From: Nocardioides dongkuii
Lineage (GTDB): Bacteria; Actinomycetota; Actinomycetes; Propionibacteriales; Nocardioidaceae
Length of the DNA stretch: 64,000 bases
Direction of reading: 5' to 3'
Assembly (NCBI RefSeq): GCF_014127485.1
Contig: NZ_CP059903.1
Span: forward strand, 2,046,001-2,110,000
Shown here: piece after piece, positions 35,144-43,190 of the stretch
Position numbering within the stretch: the stretch's first letter is position 1
How the letters are laid out: every line of letters begins with the position of its first letter
Program-made: the position numbers and the translations under genes
Notes under the pieces: model-generated
Databases searched by the model: none
What the model was told of the DNA's origin: nothing
Seen by the model: the letters and a program-made list of their open reading frames with translations, nothing else

Positions 35144-36232
35144 ATGACCGAGCTCGTCCTGCGTCCCCTCGCGGACGCCTTCATGCAGGTGGGTGTGTTC
35201 GTCGCACTGCTGGTCGCCCCCTTCGGGTGGGCGCGCTACCGGTGGGGCGGACGCATCGACGAGCTCCTCGCCCGTCATCGGGGGCTCGGGCCCCTGGTCG
35301 CCGCGGCGATGACCATGCCGCCGGGCTGCGGTGGCGCCATCCTCGTCGTCGCTGCCTACGCCCGTGGCGCCGTGTCGTACGGCGCCGCGGTGGCCGCCCT
35401 CGTCGCCACCATGGGGGACGCGACCTGGGTGCTGCTGGCCGCCGAGCCGATGTTGACCCTGCAGCTCAAGGTGCTGCTGCTGGCCACGGGCGCGGCGACG
35501 GGGTACGCCGTCGACGCGCTCGGGCTCGAGCCCCGCAGGCGCCGGGAGCCGCACCCCGCCGTACGTCCGGCGCCCGGACCGCCGGCACCCGCCGCGGTCC
35601 CGGCGGCCCTGCGCGAGCCGGCGCTCGCCGGGGCGGGTGCGGCGCTCCACGCCGTGGGGGTGCTGCCGGCGCTGCTCTGGGTGACCCTCGGGGCCGGCGC
35701 CGCGATCAGCCTGCCGGTCACCTTCCAGCTCCAGGACCCCGCGAGCCTCTACCTGGTCCTCGGGGTCGCCGGGACGGCGCTCGCGACCGTCGCCTTCTTC
35801 TGCGGCGGCGGCAAGCTCGCCGACGACGACACGGTCACCGCGACCCCCGGCTCGCTGTCCCAGGTGCTCCGGCACGGGGGCCACGAGGTGGCGTTCGTGA
35901 CCGTCTGGGTCGCCGCGGCGTACCTGGCCTGGTCGTTCCTCAGCCACGTCACCGGCTTCGACGGGTCCCAGCTCCCGGTGCTCGGCCTGACCGGGGTCGC
36001 CGTGGGCGCGCTGATCGGGCTGATCCCCGGGTGCGCGATCCAGATCGTGTTCGCCGGGATGTTCCTGGTCGGCGGCATGCCGCTGCCCACGCTGGTCGCC
36101 AACACCATCAGCCAGGACGGCGACGCGCTGCTGCCTCTCCTGGCCCTCGAGCACCGGTCGGCCCTGCTGGCCACCGTGCTCACCACTATCCCCGCGTTCG
36201 CGGTCGGCTCCGCGATGCTCCTGCTCACCTGA
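35144..36232 (+). CDS. Putative manganese/heavy-metal exporter, 10-TM ArsP_2-like family
   Basis: 362 aa with about ten hydrophobic segments. Two matching Pro-Gly-Cys motifs, MPPGCGGAILVV and IPGCAIQIVFAG, are internal repeats typical of the ArsP_2 (putative 10-TM heavy-metal exporter) family, some members of which are annotated as manganese transporters. A Pro/Ala-rich cytoplasmic linker lies at about residues 125-160. GAGGAG precedes the ATG. Pairing with a Mn catalase supports Mn as substrate (inference). Confidence 0.78.
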   Translation: MTELVLRPLADAFMQVGVFVALLVAPFGWARYRWGGRIDELLARHRGLGPLVAAAMTMPPGCGGAILVVAAYARGAVSYGAAVAALVATMGDATWVLLAAEPMLTLQLKVLLLATGAATGYAVDALGLEPRRRREPHPAVRPAPGPPAPAAVPAALREPALAGAGAALHAVGVLPALLWVTLGAGAAISLPVTFQLQDPASLYLVLGVAGTALATVAFFCGGGKLADDDTVTATPGSLSQVLRHGGHEVAFVTVWVAAAYLAWSFLSHVTGFDGSQLPVLGLTGVAVGALIGLIPGCAIQIVFAGMFLVGGMPLPTLVANTISQDGDALLPLLALEHRSALLATVLTTIPAFAVGSAMLLLT

Positions 36233-36243
36233 GAGGCACCACC

Positions 36244-36405
36244 ATGACTCCGCGCTTGAGCTCCTGCACCCTCGTCCAGCTGCTGCTGGCGGTCCTGTGC
36301 CTCCTGACCGCCACCCCCCAGGGACTGCTCGCCGCCGCGGCGGTCCTGCTTCTCCTCCTCGCCCGGCACACCGCGCGCCACCACCTGGCGGCCTCCGCGA
36401 CCTGA
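36244..36405 (+). CDS. Small hydrophobic protein (53 aa)
   Basis: Starts 11 bases after the exporter stop, with GAGAGG about 7 bases before the ATG. Residues 8-40 are one long hydrophobic stretch (LVQLLLAVLCLLTATPQGLL continuing), probably two short helices with a Pro-Gln-Gly turn, then a His/Arg tail. Probably translated with the exporter; it may be a small partner subunit. No known family. Confidence 0.5.
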   Translation: MTPRLSSCTLVQLLLAVLCLLTATPQGLLAAAAVLLLLLARHTARHHLAASAT

Positions 36406-36422
36406 GGACGGAACCGCCGTCC

Positions 36423-36810
36423 CCGGTGGTCGAGCAGCGACGAGCGTTGTCGAGACCCCCGCAGCCTGCCCGGGGCCTCGATCACCGCCGTACGTCGGCT
36501 TGCCGGGTCTCGACATCGCTCAGGCGCCAGGGCGCCTTCGCTGCTCGACCACCGAGGGGCCGGGGCGCCTTCGCTGCTCGACCACCGGGGAGTGCCGGTG
36601 GTCGAGCAGCGAGGAGCGCCAGCGACGAGCGTTGTCGAGACCCCCGCAGCGTGCCCGGGGCCTCGATCACCGTCGTACGTCGGGTTGCCGGGGTCTCGAC
36701 ATCGCTCAGGCGCCAGGGCGCCTTCGCTGCTCGACCACCGAGGGGCCGGGGCGCCTTCGCTGCTCGACCGCCGGGGGCCGGGGCGCTCCTCGCTGCTCGA
36801 CCGCCGGGGG
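36423..36810. repeat. Two tandem imperfect palindromes of the GGTGGTCGAGCAGCGA family
   Basis: Unit 1 begins at 36423 and unit 2 at 36595. Each runs GGTGGTCGAGCAGCGA...GTTGTCGAGACCC, then about 45 bases of spacer, then GGTCTCGACATCGCTCAGG and GCGCCTTCGCTGCTCGACCA, so the right half is the inverted left half. Extra partial right ends (CTTCGCTGCTCGACC) are stacked after each unit. The block fills the gap between two convergent genes and holds no gene. Confidence 0.85.
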
Positions 36811-36815
36811 CGGGG

Positions 36816-37520
36816 TCAGTCGCGGTGGGTCTCGGGGCGCTCGCCGCGGCGCAGCGGGGCCCAGTGCTCGACCCGCCCCGCGGCGCGGGCCAGGGTCCGG
36901 CTCGCGGCGGAGGCCTGCACGCGCGCCTGCTCCGGTCCGTCCTGCGCGACGCGGTCGAGGACGTCGCGGCTGCGGTCGAGCACGGTCAGCGGGAGGGCGG
37001 CGAGGGCGTTGCCGGGAGGACGGCGGGACACGACGGGGTGCGGCCGGGTCGGCGCGGTTCGCCGTACCGCCTCCCAGGCGACGCCGAGCTGGCGCAGCCG
37101 GCGTACGTCGACGGCGTCCTGGAAGCGGGGGAGGAGGACGTCCTCCTCGTCACGCACGTCCTCGCGGAGCACCGCGGCCAGCCGGTCGATGAGCAGCCGC
37201 CGCTGGCTCGGGGAGGTCTCCTTCTCCAGGGCCACCCAGAGCTCGTTGACCTCCTGGTGCTCCTTCTCGACCTGGAGCGTGAGGGCGTCGCCGTCGGGCA
37301 GCACCCGGCGCAGCTCGGGCCACAGCACGGACTCCTCCGCGAAGGCGTGCGGGAAGACGAGGCGGGCGATGCGGTTCAGGACGGCGTCCTGCTCGGCCCC
37401 CGAGGTCGCCTCCAGCTGCTGGAGCAGCTCCTCGAGCAGGACGTGGTCGCGCTTCTGCCGGTTCAGGATGCTCCAGGTGCCCCCGAGCTCGGCAACGGTC
37501 TGGTCGGCCAGTGATCGCAT
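36816..37520 (-). CDS. Hemerythrin-domain protein
   Basis: 234 aa. Hemerythrin-like helical bundle with metal-ligand candidates KRDHVLLEEL, VFPHAFAEESVLWPE and VEKEHQEVNELW, then RDEEDVLLPRF. Such proteins bind O2 or NO through a di-iron site. A basic C-terminal extension of about 80 residues has no recognised domain. No clear Shine-Dalgarno before ATG 37518-37520. Its stop lies 6 bases from the repeat block. Confidence 0.82.
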   Translation of the reverse strand: MRSLADQTVAELGGTWSILNRQKRDHVLLEELLQQLEATSGAEQDAVLNRIARLVFPHAFAEESVLWPELRRVLPDGDALTLQVEKEHQEVNELWVALEKETSPSQRRLLIDRLAAVLREDVRDEEDVLLPRFQDAVDVRRLRQLGVAWEAVRRTAPTRPHPVVSRRPPGNALAALPLTVLDRSRDVLDRVAQDGPEQARVQASAASRTLARAAGRVEHWAPLRRGERPETHRD

Positions 37521-37574
37521 GGGGGCGGGTACCCCCGGCGGTCGGCCGCATGCCGGGCCGCCCGGGTGGGCGGG

Positions 37575-37778
37575 TCAGTCCGCGGTGCCCTCGCCCGACG
37601 GGGGGATCAGCGACGGGTCGATCTCCTGCCAGCGCCCCAGAAGCTCGTCGTGGAAGACCCACACGACCGCTCCGTCGTGGGTGTTGGTGCCGCGGTGCAG
37701 GGGGGTGCCGGCGACGGGCTCGTCGTCGATGTCGGCGTTCGCCTCGTAGCCCGAGACCTGCCAGAACTGCACGTTCAC
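37575..37778 (-). CDS. Hypothetical protein (67 aa)
   Basis: GTG start at 37778 preceded by GAGAGG 7 bases upstream; an in-frame ATG at 37814 would add 12 residues. Sequence is polar and beta-rich with conserved-looking aromatic residues (NVQFWQVSGYEANADID and VVWVFHDELLGRWQEIDP). It ends in an acidic tail. No family recognised. Lies between the hemerythrin gene and the carotenoid locus, on the minus strand. Confidence 0.5.
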   Translation of the reverse strand: MNVQFWQVSGYEANADIDDEPVAGTPLHRGTNTHDGAVVWVFHDELLGRWQEIDPSLIPPSGEGTAD

Positions 37779-37883
37779 GTGGCTGCCTCTCGTCCGTGGG
37801 TACCGGTCCGCCATGCGCGGTCCGGAGAGCCAACCTAGTCGGGACCCGCGGTCTCCCGGCTCCCGGCCGGCCGGGGCCGGACG

Positions 37884-38993
37884 GTGAGCGTGTCCGACGT
37901 CCGCCACCCGGGGACCCCGGGCACGCCGGGTCCCCGCGACCTGGACCCCGTCGGCCTCGCCGCGGTCGACGACCTGCTGACCGGCCGGCTCGCCGGCCAC
38001 GGCACCGTGCTCGTCGACGTCAGCCTGGAGCTGCGGCCCGTCGTCACCGCCCTGCGCGACGCGATCGTCGGCGGCAAGCGGCTGCGCGCCGCGTTCTGCC
38101 TGTGGGGCGCCCGCGGCGCGGCCGGGGCGGACGACGTTCCCGGCGCCGCCGAGGCGGCCGCCGCGCTCGAGCTCTTCCACCTGGCCGCGCTGGTGCACGA
38201 CGACCTGATGGACCACAGCGACGCCCGCCGCGGCCGGCCCACCGTGCACCGGGGCTTCGCCGACGAGCACCGCGCGAGCGGCCGGCTCGGCGACCCCGAC
38301 GAGCACGGCGCGGCCGTCGCGGTCCTCGCCGGCGACCTGTGCCTGACCTGGTCCGACGACCTGCTCGCCGACGGCGCCCGCGCCTCGGCGTACGGCGACG
38401 CCGCGCGGCTCGTCTGGTCGCAGATGCGCGACCAGGTGCTCGCCGGGCAGTACCTCGACGTGCTCGGCCAGACCCGGGCCGCCTCGACCACCGCGCAGGT
38501 GCGCCGGGTGCTGCACTACAAGAGCGCCAAGTACACCGTCGAGCACCCGCTGCTGCTCGGCGGGACCCTCGGTGGCGCCCCGAGCGACCTGCTCGACGGC
38601 TACCGCGCGCTCGGCCTCCAGGTGGGCGAGGCCTTCCAGCTGCGTGACGACGTGCTCGGGGTCTTCGGGGAGCCCGACGTGACCGGCAAGCCGGCGGTCG
38701 ACGACGTCCGCGAGGGCAAGCGCACCCTGCTCGTGGCGTACGCCGAGGAGCGGGCCGGGCGCGCCGGCCGCGAGGTGCTGGGCCGCCACGTCGGCGACCC
38801 CGATCTCGACGAGCGGGGGCTGCAGGCGGTCCGCGAGGTGCTCCGCGACTCCGGCGCCCTCGACCGGGTGGAGGAGCGGATCGCGCACCTCGCCGCGGAG
38901 GCGCACGCCGTCCTCGACGACCTGCCGGCCGACGACCGGGTACGCCGGGCGCTGGCGGCGCTCACCGATGCCTGCGCGTGGCGAATCGCGTGA
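37884..38993 (+). CDS. crtE: Geranylgeranyl diphosphate synthase (polyprenyl synthetase)
   Basis: 369 aa. First Asp-rich motif VHDDLMDHSDARRGRPT (DDxxD, near residue 110) and second QLRDDVLGVFGEPDVTGK. Makes C20 GGPP, the carotenoid precursor, from IPP and allylic diphosphates in the cytoplasm. The start is GTG 37884. It opens the left arm of the carotenoid locus and its last 32 bases overlap the antisense 3' end of crtYd. Confidence 0.9.
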   Translation: MSVSDVRHPGTPGTPGPRDLDPVGLAAVDDLLTGRLAGHGTVLVDVSLELRPVVTALRDAIVGGKRLRAAFCLWGARGAAGADDVPGAAEAAAALELFHLAALVHDDLMDHSDARRGRPTVHRGFADEHRASGRLGDPDEHGAAVAVLAGDLCLTWSDDLLADGARASAYGDAARLVWSQMRDQVLAGQYLDVLGQTRAASTTAQVRRVLHYKSAKYTVEHPLLLGGTLGGAPSDLLDGYRALGLQVGEAFQLRDDVLGVFGEPDVTGKPAVDDVREGKRTLLVAYAEERAGRAGREVLGRHVGDPDLDERGLQAVREVLRDSGALDRVEERIAHLAAEAHAVLDDLPADDRVRRALAALTDACAWRIA

Positions 38994-39321
38994 GCTCGGG
39001 CCGCGGACCGAGGGCCGGCTCCTGCTGGACCCCGCGGCGGCCCCACCACACCCACCAGATCATCGACTGCGCCACCAGCCCGAAGCCGAAGAGGAAGTCC
39101 TCGACCGGGGCATGACCGATGCGCCACCCGAGGATCGCGTCCTCGTCGTACCGGAAGACCCCGCGCGAGGTCAGCCACTCGTTGGTCAGCAGCTGGAAGA
39201 ACAGCACGATCGCGTACGCCGTCCAGAAGGCGCGCCGGCGCAGCAGCCCGGTGCGCAGCACCCAGAGGTCCAGGACGACCGTCGCGGCGATGCCCAGCAG
39301 CGAGGCCTCGGTGTGCGTCAC
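38962..39321 (-). CDS. crtYd: Lycopene cyclase subunit (CrtYd-type)
   Basis: 119 aa from GTG 39321. Three hydrophobic helices; FFQLLTNEWLTSRGVFRYD and HAPVEDFLFGFGLVAQSMIWW are hallmarks of the half-size lycopene cyclase domain, including the PVEDFLF motif. Works as a heterodimer with the upstream subunit (4-base overlap) to cyclise one or both ends of lycopene. The 3' end overlaps crtE on the other strand by 32 bases. Confidence 0.88.
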   Translation of the reverse strand: MTHTEASLLGIAATVVLDLWVLRTGLLRRRAFWTAYAIVLFFQLLTNEWLTSRGVFRYDEDAILGWRIGHAPVEDFLFGFGLVAQSMIWWVWWGRRGVQQEPALGPRPELTRFATRRHR

Positions 39322-39659
39322 GCCTGCTCCTCCGGCTCGTCGCCGACGGTCCACCCGCGCACGCCCCGGACCGCCTCCAGGGTCATCACGGAGGCGAGCG
39401 GGACCACGACGAAGAACAGCCACTCCTCGACGGGGAGGCCCCCGGGCAGCACGACGCCTAGGGTCTGCGAGGTGTCGAACTCCCAGTGCCCCGCGGCGAC
39501 GGCGGCGAGGTCCCAGAGCGCGAACGGCAGCCCGGCGCACAGCAGCACCAGCCCGAGCCGGCGCAGCCGGGCGTACACGCGCGTGCGCAGCAGCACCTCG
39601 AGGGGCAGGGTGGCGACGACGACGAAGACCAGCATCGCCGCGTACGTGAGCTCGCGCAT
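39318..39659 (-). CDS. crtYc: Lycopene cyclase subunit (CrtYc-type)
   Basis: 113 aa with three hydrophobic segments. LCAGLPFALWDLAAVAAGHW and LPGGLPVEEWLFFVVVPL (PVEEWLFF motif) identify the first half of the split lycopene cyclase known from Brevibacterium and Corynebacterium. Starts at ATG 39659 and is translationally coupled to crtYd (GTGA overlap). Reaction: ring closure of the acyclic carotene end group. Confidence 0.88.
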   Translation of the reverse strand: MRELTYAAMLVFVVVATLPLEVLLRTRVYARLRRLGLVLLCAGLPFALWDLAAVAAGHWEFDTSQTLGVVLPGGLPVEEWLFFVVVPLASVMTLEAVRGVRGWTVGDEPEEQA

Positions 39660-39692
39660 GCGCCCATCCTTGCGCGAGGGGGCCAGGATCCG

Positions 39693-40547
39693 GTGACGGG
39701 CGCGGGTGCGGGGAGCCGGCTGGTGGCCGAGGTGCGAGGCCTCGGCCGCGGGATGGGACGGCTGCTGTCCGGGCGCGACCTCGCGGCGGCCGCGGCGACG
39801 CTGACCTACTACGCCGCGATCGCGGTCGTGCCGTGGCTGCTGCTCGCGCTGTGGTCGACGACCTGGACCCGCGGGGCGGACGGCGCGCACGCGTGGCTCA
39901 GCGAGCTGCGGGTGCTGGTGCCGCCGGACATGGGCGGGCGGCCGTCGTACGACGTGCTGGTCGAGGCGGGCGCCGGCCTCGGGGTGGTCGGCGCGCTGAT
40001 CGTGCTGCTGCCGGCGTCGTTCTACGGCGAGGGGCTCCGGCGCGCGGCGCTCACCCTGGCGCCGCAGCCGGACCGGTTCACCGGGTGGCGGGCCCGGGTG
40101 ATGGTGATGGCGCTGCTGGTGGCGCTGCCGCTGCTTACCTGGGCGCTGCTCTCGGTGGGGCACGCGCTCGTGCCGCTCGCGCCCGAGGGCGGGGGCGGCG
40201 GCACCCGGGACCTGCTCGTGCGGATCCTCGTCGGGTTCACCACCGTGTGGCTGGTGCTGTCGGTGCCGCTCGCGTGGGTGTTCCGGATGGTGGTGCCGGG
40301 CCGGCCGCGGTGGTGGGTGGCGATCGTGGGCGCGCTGGCGACCGGCTCGTGCCTCGCGGGGTTCCTGCACGGCTTCCAGCTGTTCCTGTCCCTGCCGGTC
40401 GACGTCGGCATCCCCTTCGGGGGGCTCGGCTTCGTCGGCGGCGTGGTCGCGGTCGGGCTGTGGCTCTACGTCCTGCACGTCCAGGTGCTGCTCGGCTGGG
40501 TCGCCACCCGGGCCCTGGACGAGCGGGTCAGCGGGGTGCGCGGATGA
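39693..40547 (+). CDS. YihY/virulence factor BrkB family membrane protein
   Basis: 284 aa from GTG 39693. Six hydrophobic segments; RDLAAAAATLTYYAAIAVVPWLL is the family N-terminal signature (AxxLTYYxxxxxxP) and PFGGLGFVGGVVAVGLWLYVLHVQVLLG the C-terminal one. Function of the family is unclear (once misannotated as RNase BN). It is the first gene of a five-gene run with 4-base overlaps leading into carotenoid-tailoring enzymes. Confidence 0.82.
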   Translation: MTGAGAGSRLVAEVRGLGRGMGRLLSGRDLAAAAATLTYYAAIAVVPWLLLALWSTTWTRGADGAHAWLSELRVLVPPDMGGRPSYDVLVEAGAGLGVVGALIVLLPASFYGEGLRRAALTLAPQPDRFTGWRARVMVMALLVALPLLTWALLSVGHALVPLAPEGGGGGTRDLLVRILVGFTTVWLVLSVPLAWVFRMVVPGRPRWWVAIVGALATGSCLAGFLHGFQLFLSLPVDVGIPFGGLGFVGGVVAVGLWLYVLHVQVLLGWVATRALDERVSGVRG

Positions 40548-41251
40548 GCGGGGGACCGGTGCCCGGAGTCGTCGCGGAGGTGCACGTGTGGGGCGTCGAC
40601 CGGGTGCTGCCCGCGCTCGGCCGGATGGCGACCGGGCGCCGGGCGCTGCGCGACGTACCGGGCCTGCGGTTCGCCAAGCTGCTCGGCACCGGCTCGGCCC
40701 GCACCTTCACGCCGCGCGACGCGGACCCGCACCACTGGGCGCTGCTCACCGTCTGGGACGGCGCGGACGCCGCCGACGCGTGGGCGGCCTCGCCGCTGCT
40801 GCGCTCCTGGTCGGCCTCGTCCCACGAGCAGCTGCGGGTGCGGATGCGCCCCCTGGGCTCGCGGGGCCGCTGGTCGGGGGTCGACCCGTTCGGCGGCGCC
40901 GTGACCTCGTCGGACGACCGCTGGACCGGTCCCGTCGCGGCCGTGACCCGCGCCCGGCTGCGGCCCACGCGCGCGCTGTCCTTCTGGCGCGCGGTGCCCC
41001 CGGTCGTCACCGACCTGGCCGGGTCGCCGGGGCTGCGGCTCGCCGTGGGTGTCGGGGAGGCGCCGGTGGGCCTGCAGGGCACCTTCTCGATCTGGGACTC
41101 CGCCGCCGCGCTCGTCGACTTCGCCTACCGTCGGCCCGCACACCGCGCCGCGGTGGAGCAGACCGAGCCGTCCCGCTGGTACGCCGAGGAGCTGTTCGCG
41201 CGGCTCGCCGTCCTCGAGGTCGAGGGCACCTACGAGGGGAGGACGCCGTGA
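40544..41251 (+). CDS. crtA: Spheroidene monooxygenase-like (CrtA-like) protein
   Basis: 235 aa. Resembles CrtA: FAKLLGTGSARTFTPRDADPHHWALLTVW at about residues 43-71 and a C-terminal TFSIWDSAAALVDFAYRRPAH segment are the conserved parts. CrtA enzymes introduce keto groups on acyclic carotenoid ends using O2. ATGA overlaps on both sides put it between the YihY-type gene and cruF. Keto-group addition is a family-based prediction. Confidence 0.75.
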   Translation: MSGGPVPGVVAEVHVWGVDRVLPALGRMATGRRALRDVPGLRFAKLLGTGSARTFTPRDADPHHWALLTVWDGADAADAWAASPLLRSWSASSHEQLRVRMRPLGSRGRWSGVDPFGGAVTSSDDRWTGPVAAVTRARLRPTRALSFWRAVPPVVTDLAGSPGLRLAVGVGEAPVGLQGTFSIWDSAAALVDFAYRRPAHRAAVEQTEPSRWYAEELFARLAVLEVEGTYEGRTP

Positions 41252-42063
41252 GCACCACCGTCGCGACGCGGCCCGTCCTGCGTCCCGCCGCCGCGCTGCT
41301 CGCGGGCGCGGCCGTCCTCGTGCAGATGGCGTTCCCGTTCACCGACGGGGGCAACCTGCCGCTGACCGCGGCCAGCGTGCTGCTGCTCTCCGCCGCCGCC
41401 CTGCTCGACGTGGCGGGCACCCGCGGACCCGCGGCCGCCGGGGCGCTGCTCGTGGTGGCCGGCGGCGGGGGACTGGTCGCCGAGGCCGTCGGGGTGCGCA
41501 CCGGGTTCCCGTTCGGCGGCTACGACTACACCGGCACCCTGGGCCTCGAGGTCCTCGGCGTCCCGGCGCTGGTGCCGCTCGCCTGGGTGATGATGGCGTG
41601 GCCCGCCCTGGTGGTCGCCCGGTGGCTGACCGCGGGGCGCTCCCGGTGGCTGACCGCCCTGGTCGGCGCGTGGGCGCTGACCGCGTGGGACGTCTTCCTC
41701 GACCCGCAGATGGTCGACCTGGGCCACTGGGCCTGGGACGACCCGCACCCTGCGCTCCCGGGCGTCGAGGGCATCCCGCTCACCAACTTCGCCGGCTGGC
41801 TGCTGGTCTCGCTCGTCCTCGTGGCCGTCCTGGACCGGCTTGTCCCGCTTGTCCCGCGGGTCCCGGCGGGCGGCCCGGACCTGCGCACCGACCTCCGCAC
41901 CGACGCCGTCCCGCTCGCGGTCTACCTGTGGACCTACTTCTCCTCGGTCCTGGCGCACCTGGCGTTCTTCGGCCGGCCGCCGGTCGCCCTGGTCGGCGGC
42001 CTGGTCATGGGCCTGGTGGCGGTGCCGCTGGTTGTCGTGCTGCTCCGGCGGGCGCGCCGATGA
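41248..42063 (+). CDS. cruF: CruF-like carotenoid 1',2'-hydratase (DUF422 family)
   Basis: 271 aa from GTG 41248, seven to eight membrane helices. GVRTGFPFGGYDYTGTLG and AWDVFLDPQMVDLGHWAWDDPH are diagnostic of the CruF/bisanhydrobacterioruberin hydratase family, which adds water to the psi-end of carotenes to give a 1'-hydroxy group. Overlaps its neighbours by 4 bases. An acidic residue set (D in YDYTG, DP, D in WAWDD) forms the conserved core. Confidence 0.85.
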   Translation: MSTTVATRPVLRPAAALLAGAAVLVQMAFPFTDGGNLPLTAASVLLLSAAALLDVAGTRGPAAAGALLVVAGGGGLVAEAVGVRTGFPFGGYDYTGTLGLEVLGVPALVPLAWVMMAWPALVVARWLTAGRSRWLTALVGAWALTAWDVFLDPQMVDLGHWAWDDPHPALPGVEGIPLTNFAGWLLVSLVLVAVLDRLVPLVPRVPAGGPDLRTDLRTDAVPLAVYLWTYFSSVLAHLAFFGRPPVALVGGLVMGLVAVPLVVVLLRRARR

Positions 42064-43190
42064 GAGGTGTGCTCGTGTCCTTGGTCCGGGTCGGCGCCGG
42101 CCTGGGCCTCGCCTCGCTCGTCCTCACCCTGGACAACCTGCGCCGGCTGCGGCGTCCGGACCCGGCGGCTGTGCCGGCACCCGAGGCGCTCGCCGTGCTG
42201 CTGCCGGTCCGCGACGAGGTCGACGACGTGGGGCTGTGCGCCGCGACGCTGCTGGCCGCGGTCGACCGCTGGCCCGGCCCGGCGCGGGTGATCGTCCTCG
42301 ACGACGGCTCCACCGACGGCACCGCGGAGGTGCTCGCCGCGCTCGCCCGGGACCCCCGGGTCGACGTACGCCGCGGCGAGCCGACCCCCGCGGGCTGGCT
42401 CGGCAAGCCCTGGGCCTGCCAGCAACTCGCCGACGCGGCGGCGGAGTCGGGCGCGAGCGTCCTGGCCTTCGTCGACGCCGACGTCCGCGTCCAGCCGCAC
42501 GGGCTGACCGCGACCGTCGCGATGCTGCGCGACGCCGGGCTCGACCTGTTCTGCCCCTACCCGCGGCAGCACGCGACCGGGCTCGGCGAGCGGCTGGTCC
42601 AGCCGCTGCTGCAGTGGTCGTGGATGAGCACCCTGCCGCTCGGGCTCGCGGAGCGCTCCCCGCGACCCTCGCTGACCGCCGCCAACGGCCAGCTGCTCGC
42701 GGTCGACGCTGCGGCGTACCACCGCGCGGGCGGGCACGCCGCCGTCCGCGGCGAGGTGCTCGAGGACATCGCGCTGCTGCGGGCCCTCAAGCGGTCCGGC
42801 GGCCGCGGCGTCGTCGGCGAGGGAAGCGACGTCGCCACCTGCCGGATGTACGACGGGTGGCCCGAGCTGCGGGCCGGCTACGGCAAGTCCCTGTGGTCGG
42901 CGTTCGGGTCGCCGGCCGGCGCCGCCGCGACCATGACCCTGCTGCTGCTCACGCACGTGCTCCCGGCCGCCGCGGCGGTGCGCGGCTCCCGCGCCGGGAT
43001 GGTCGGGTACGCCGCGGGCGTCGCCTCGCGGGTGCTCGTCGCCCGCGCCACCGGAGGCCGCGCGCTGCCCGACGCGCTCGCCCACCCCGTCTCCGTCGTC
43101 CTGCTGGCCGGGCTCACGGGCGACTCCGTGCTCGCGCGGCGGCGCGGACGGCTGCGGTGGAAGGGCCGGCCCGTCGAGGTGGCCGCATGA
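42060..43190 (+). CDS. GT2-family glycosyltransferase, probable carotenoid glycosylation
   Basis: 376 aa. One N-terminal helix, then a GT-A fold: VIVLDDGSTDGTAEVL, FVDADVRVQPHG (DxD), a catalytic GEVLEDIALLRALKR and several C-terminal membrane helices. The architecture matches CruG/CruC-type transferases that place a sugar on hydroxylated carotenoids. It directly follows cruF and precedes the CrtD-like gene, both by 4-base overlaps, which supports that role (inference). Confidence 0.8.
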   Translation: MRGVLVSLVRVGAGLGLASLVLTLDNLRRLRRPDPAAVPAPEALAVLLPVRDEVDDVGLCAATLLAAVDRWPGPARVIVLDDGSTDGTAEVLAALARDPRVDVRRGEPTPAGWLGKPWACQQLADAAAESGASVLAFVDADVRVQPHGLTATVAMLRDAGLDLFCPYPRQHATGLGERLVQPLLQWSWMSTLPLGLAERSPRPSLTAANGQLLAVDAAAYHRAGGHAAVRGEVLEDIALLRALKRSGGRGVVGEGSDVATCRMYDGWPELRAGYGKSLWSAFGSPAGAAATMTLLLLTHVLPAAAAVRGSRAGMVGYAAGVASRVLVARATGGRALPDALAHPVSVVLLAGLTGDSVLARRRGRLRWKGRPVEVAA

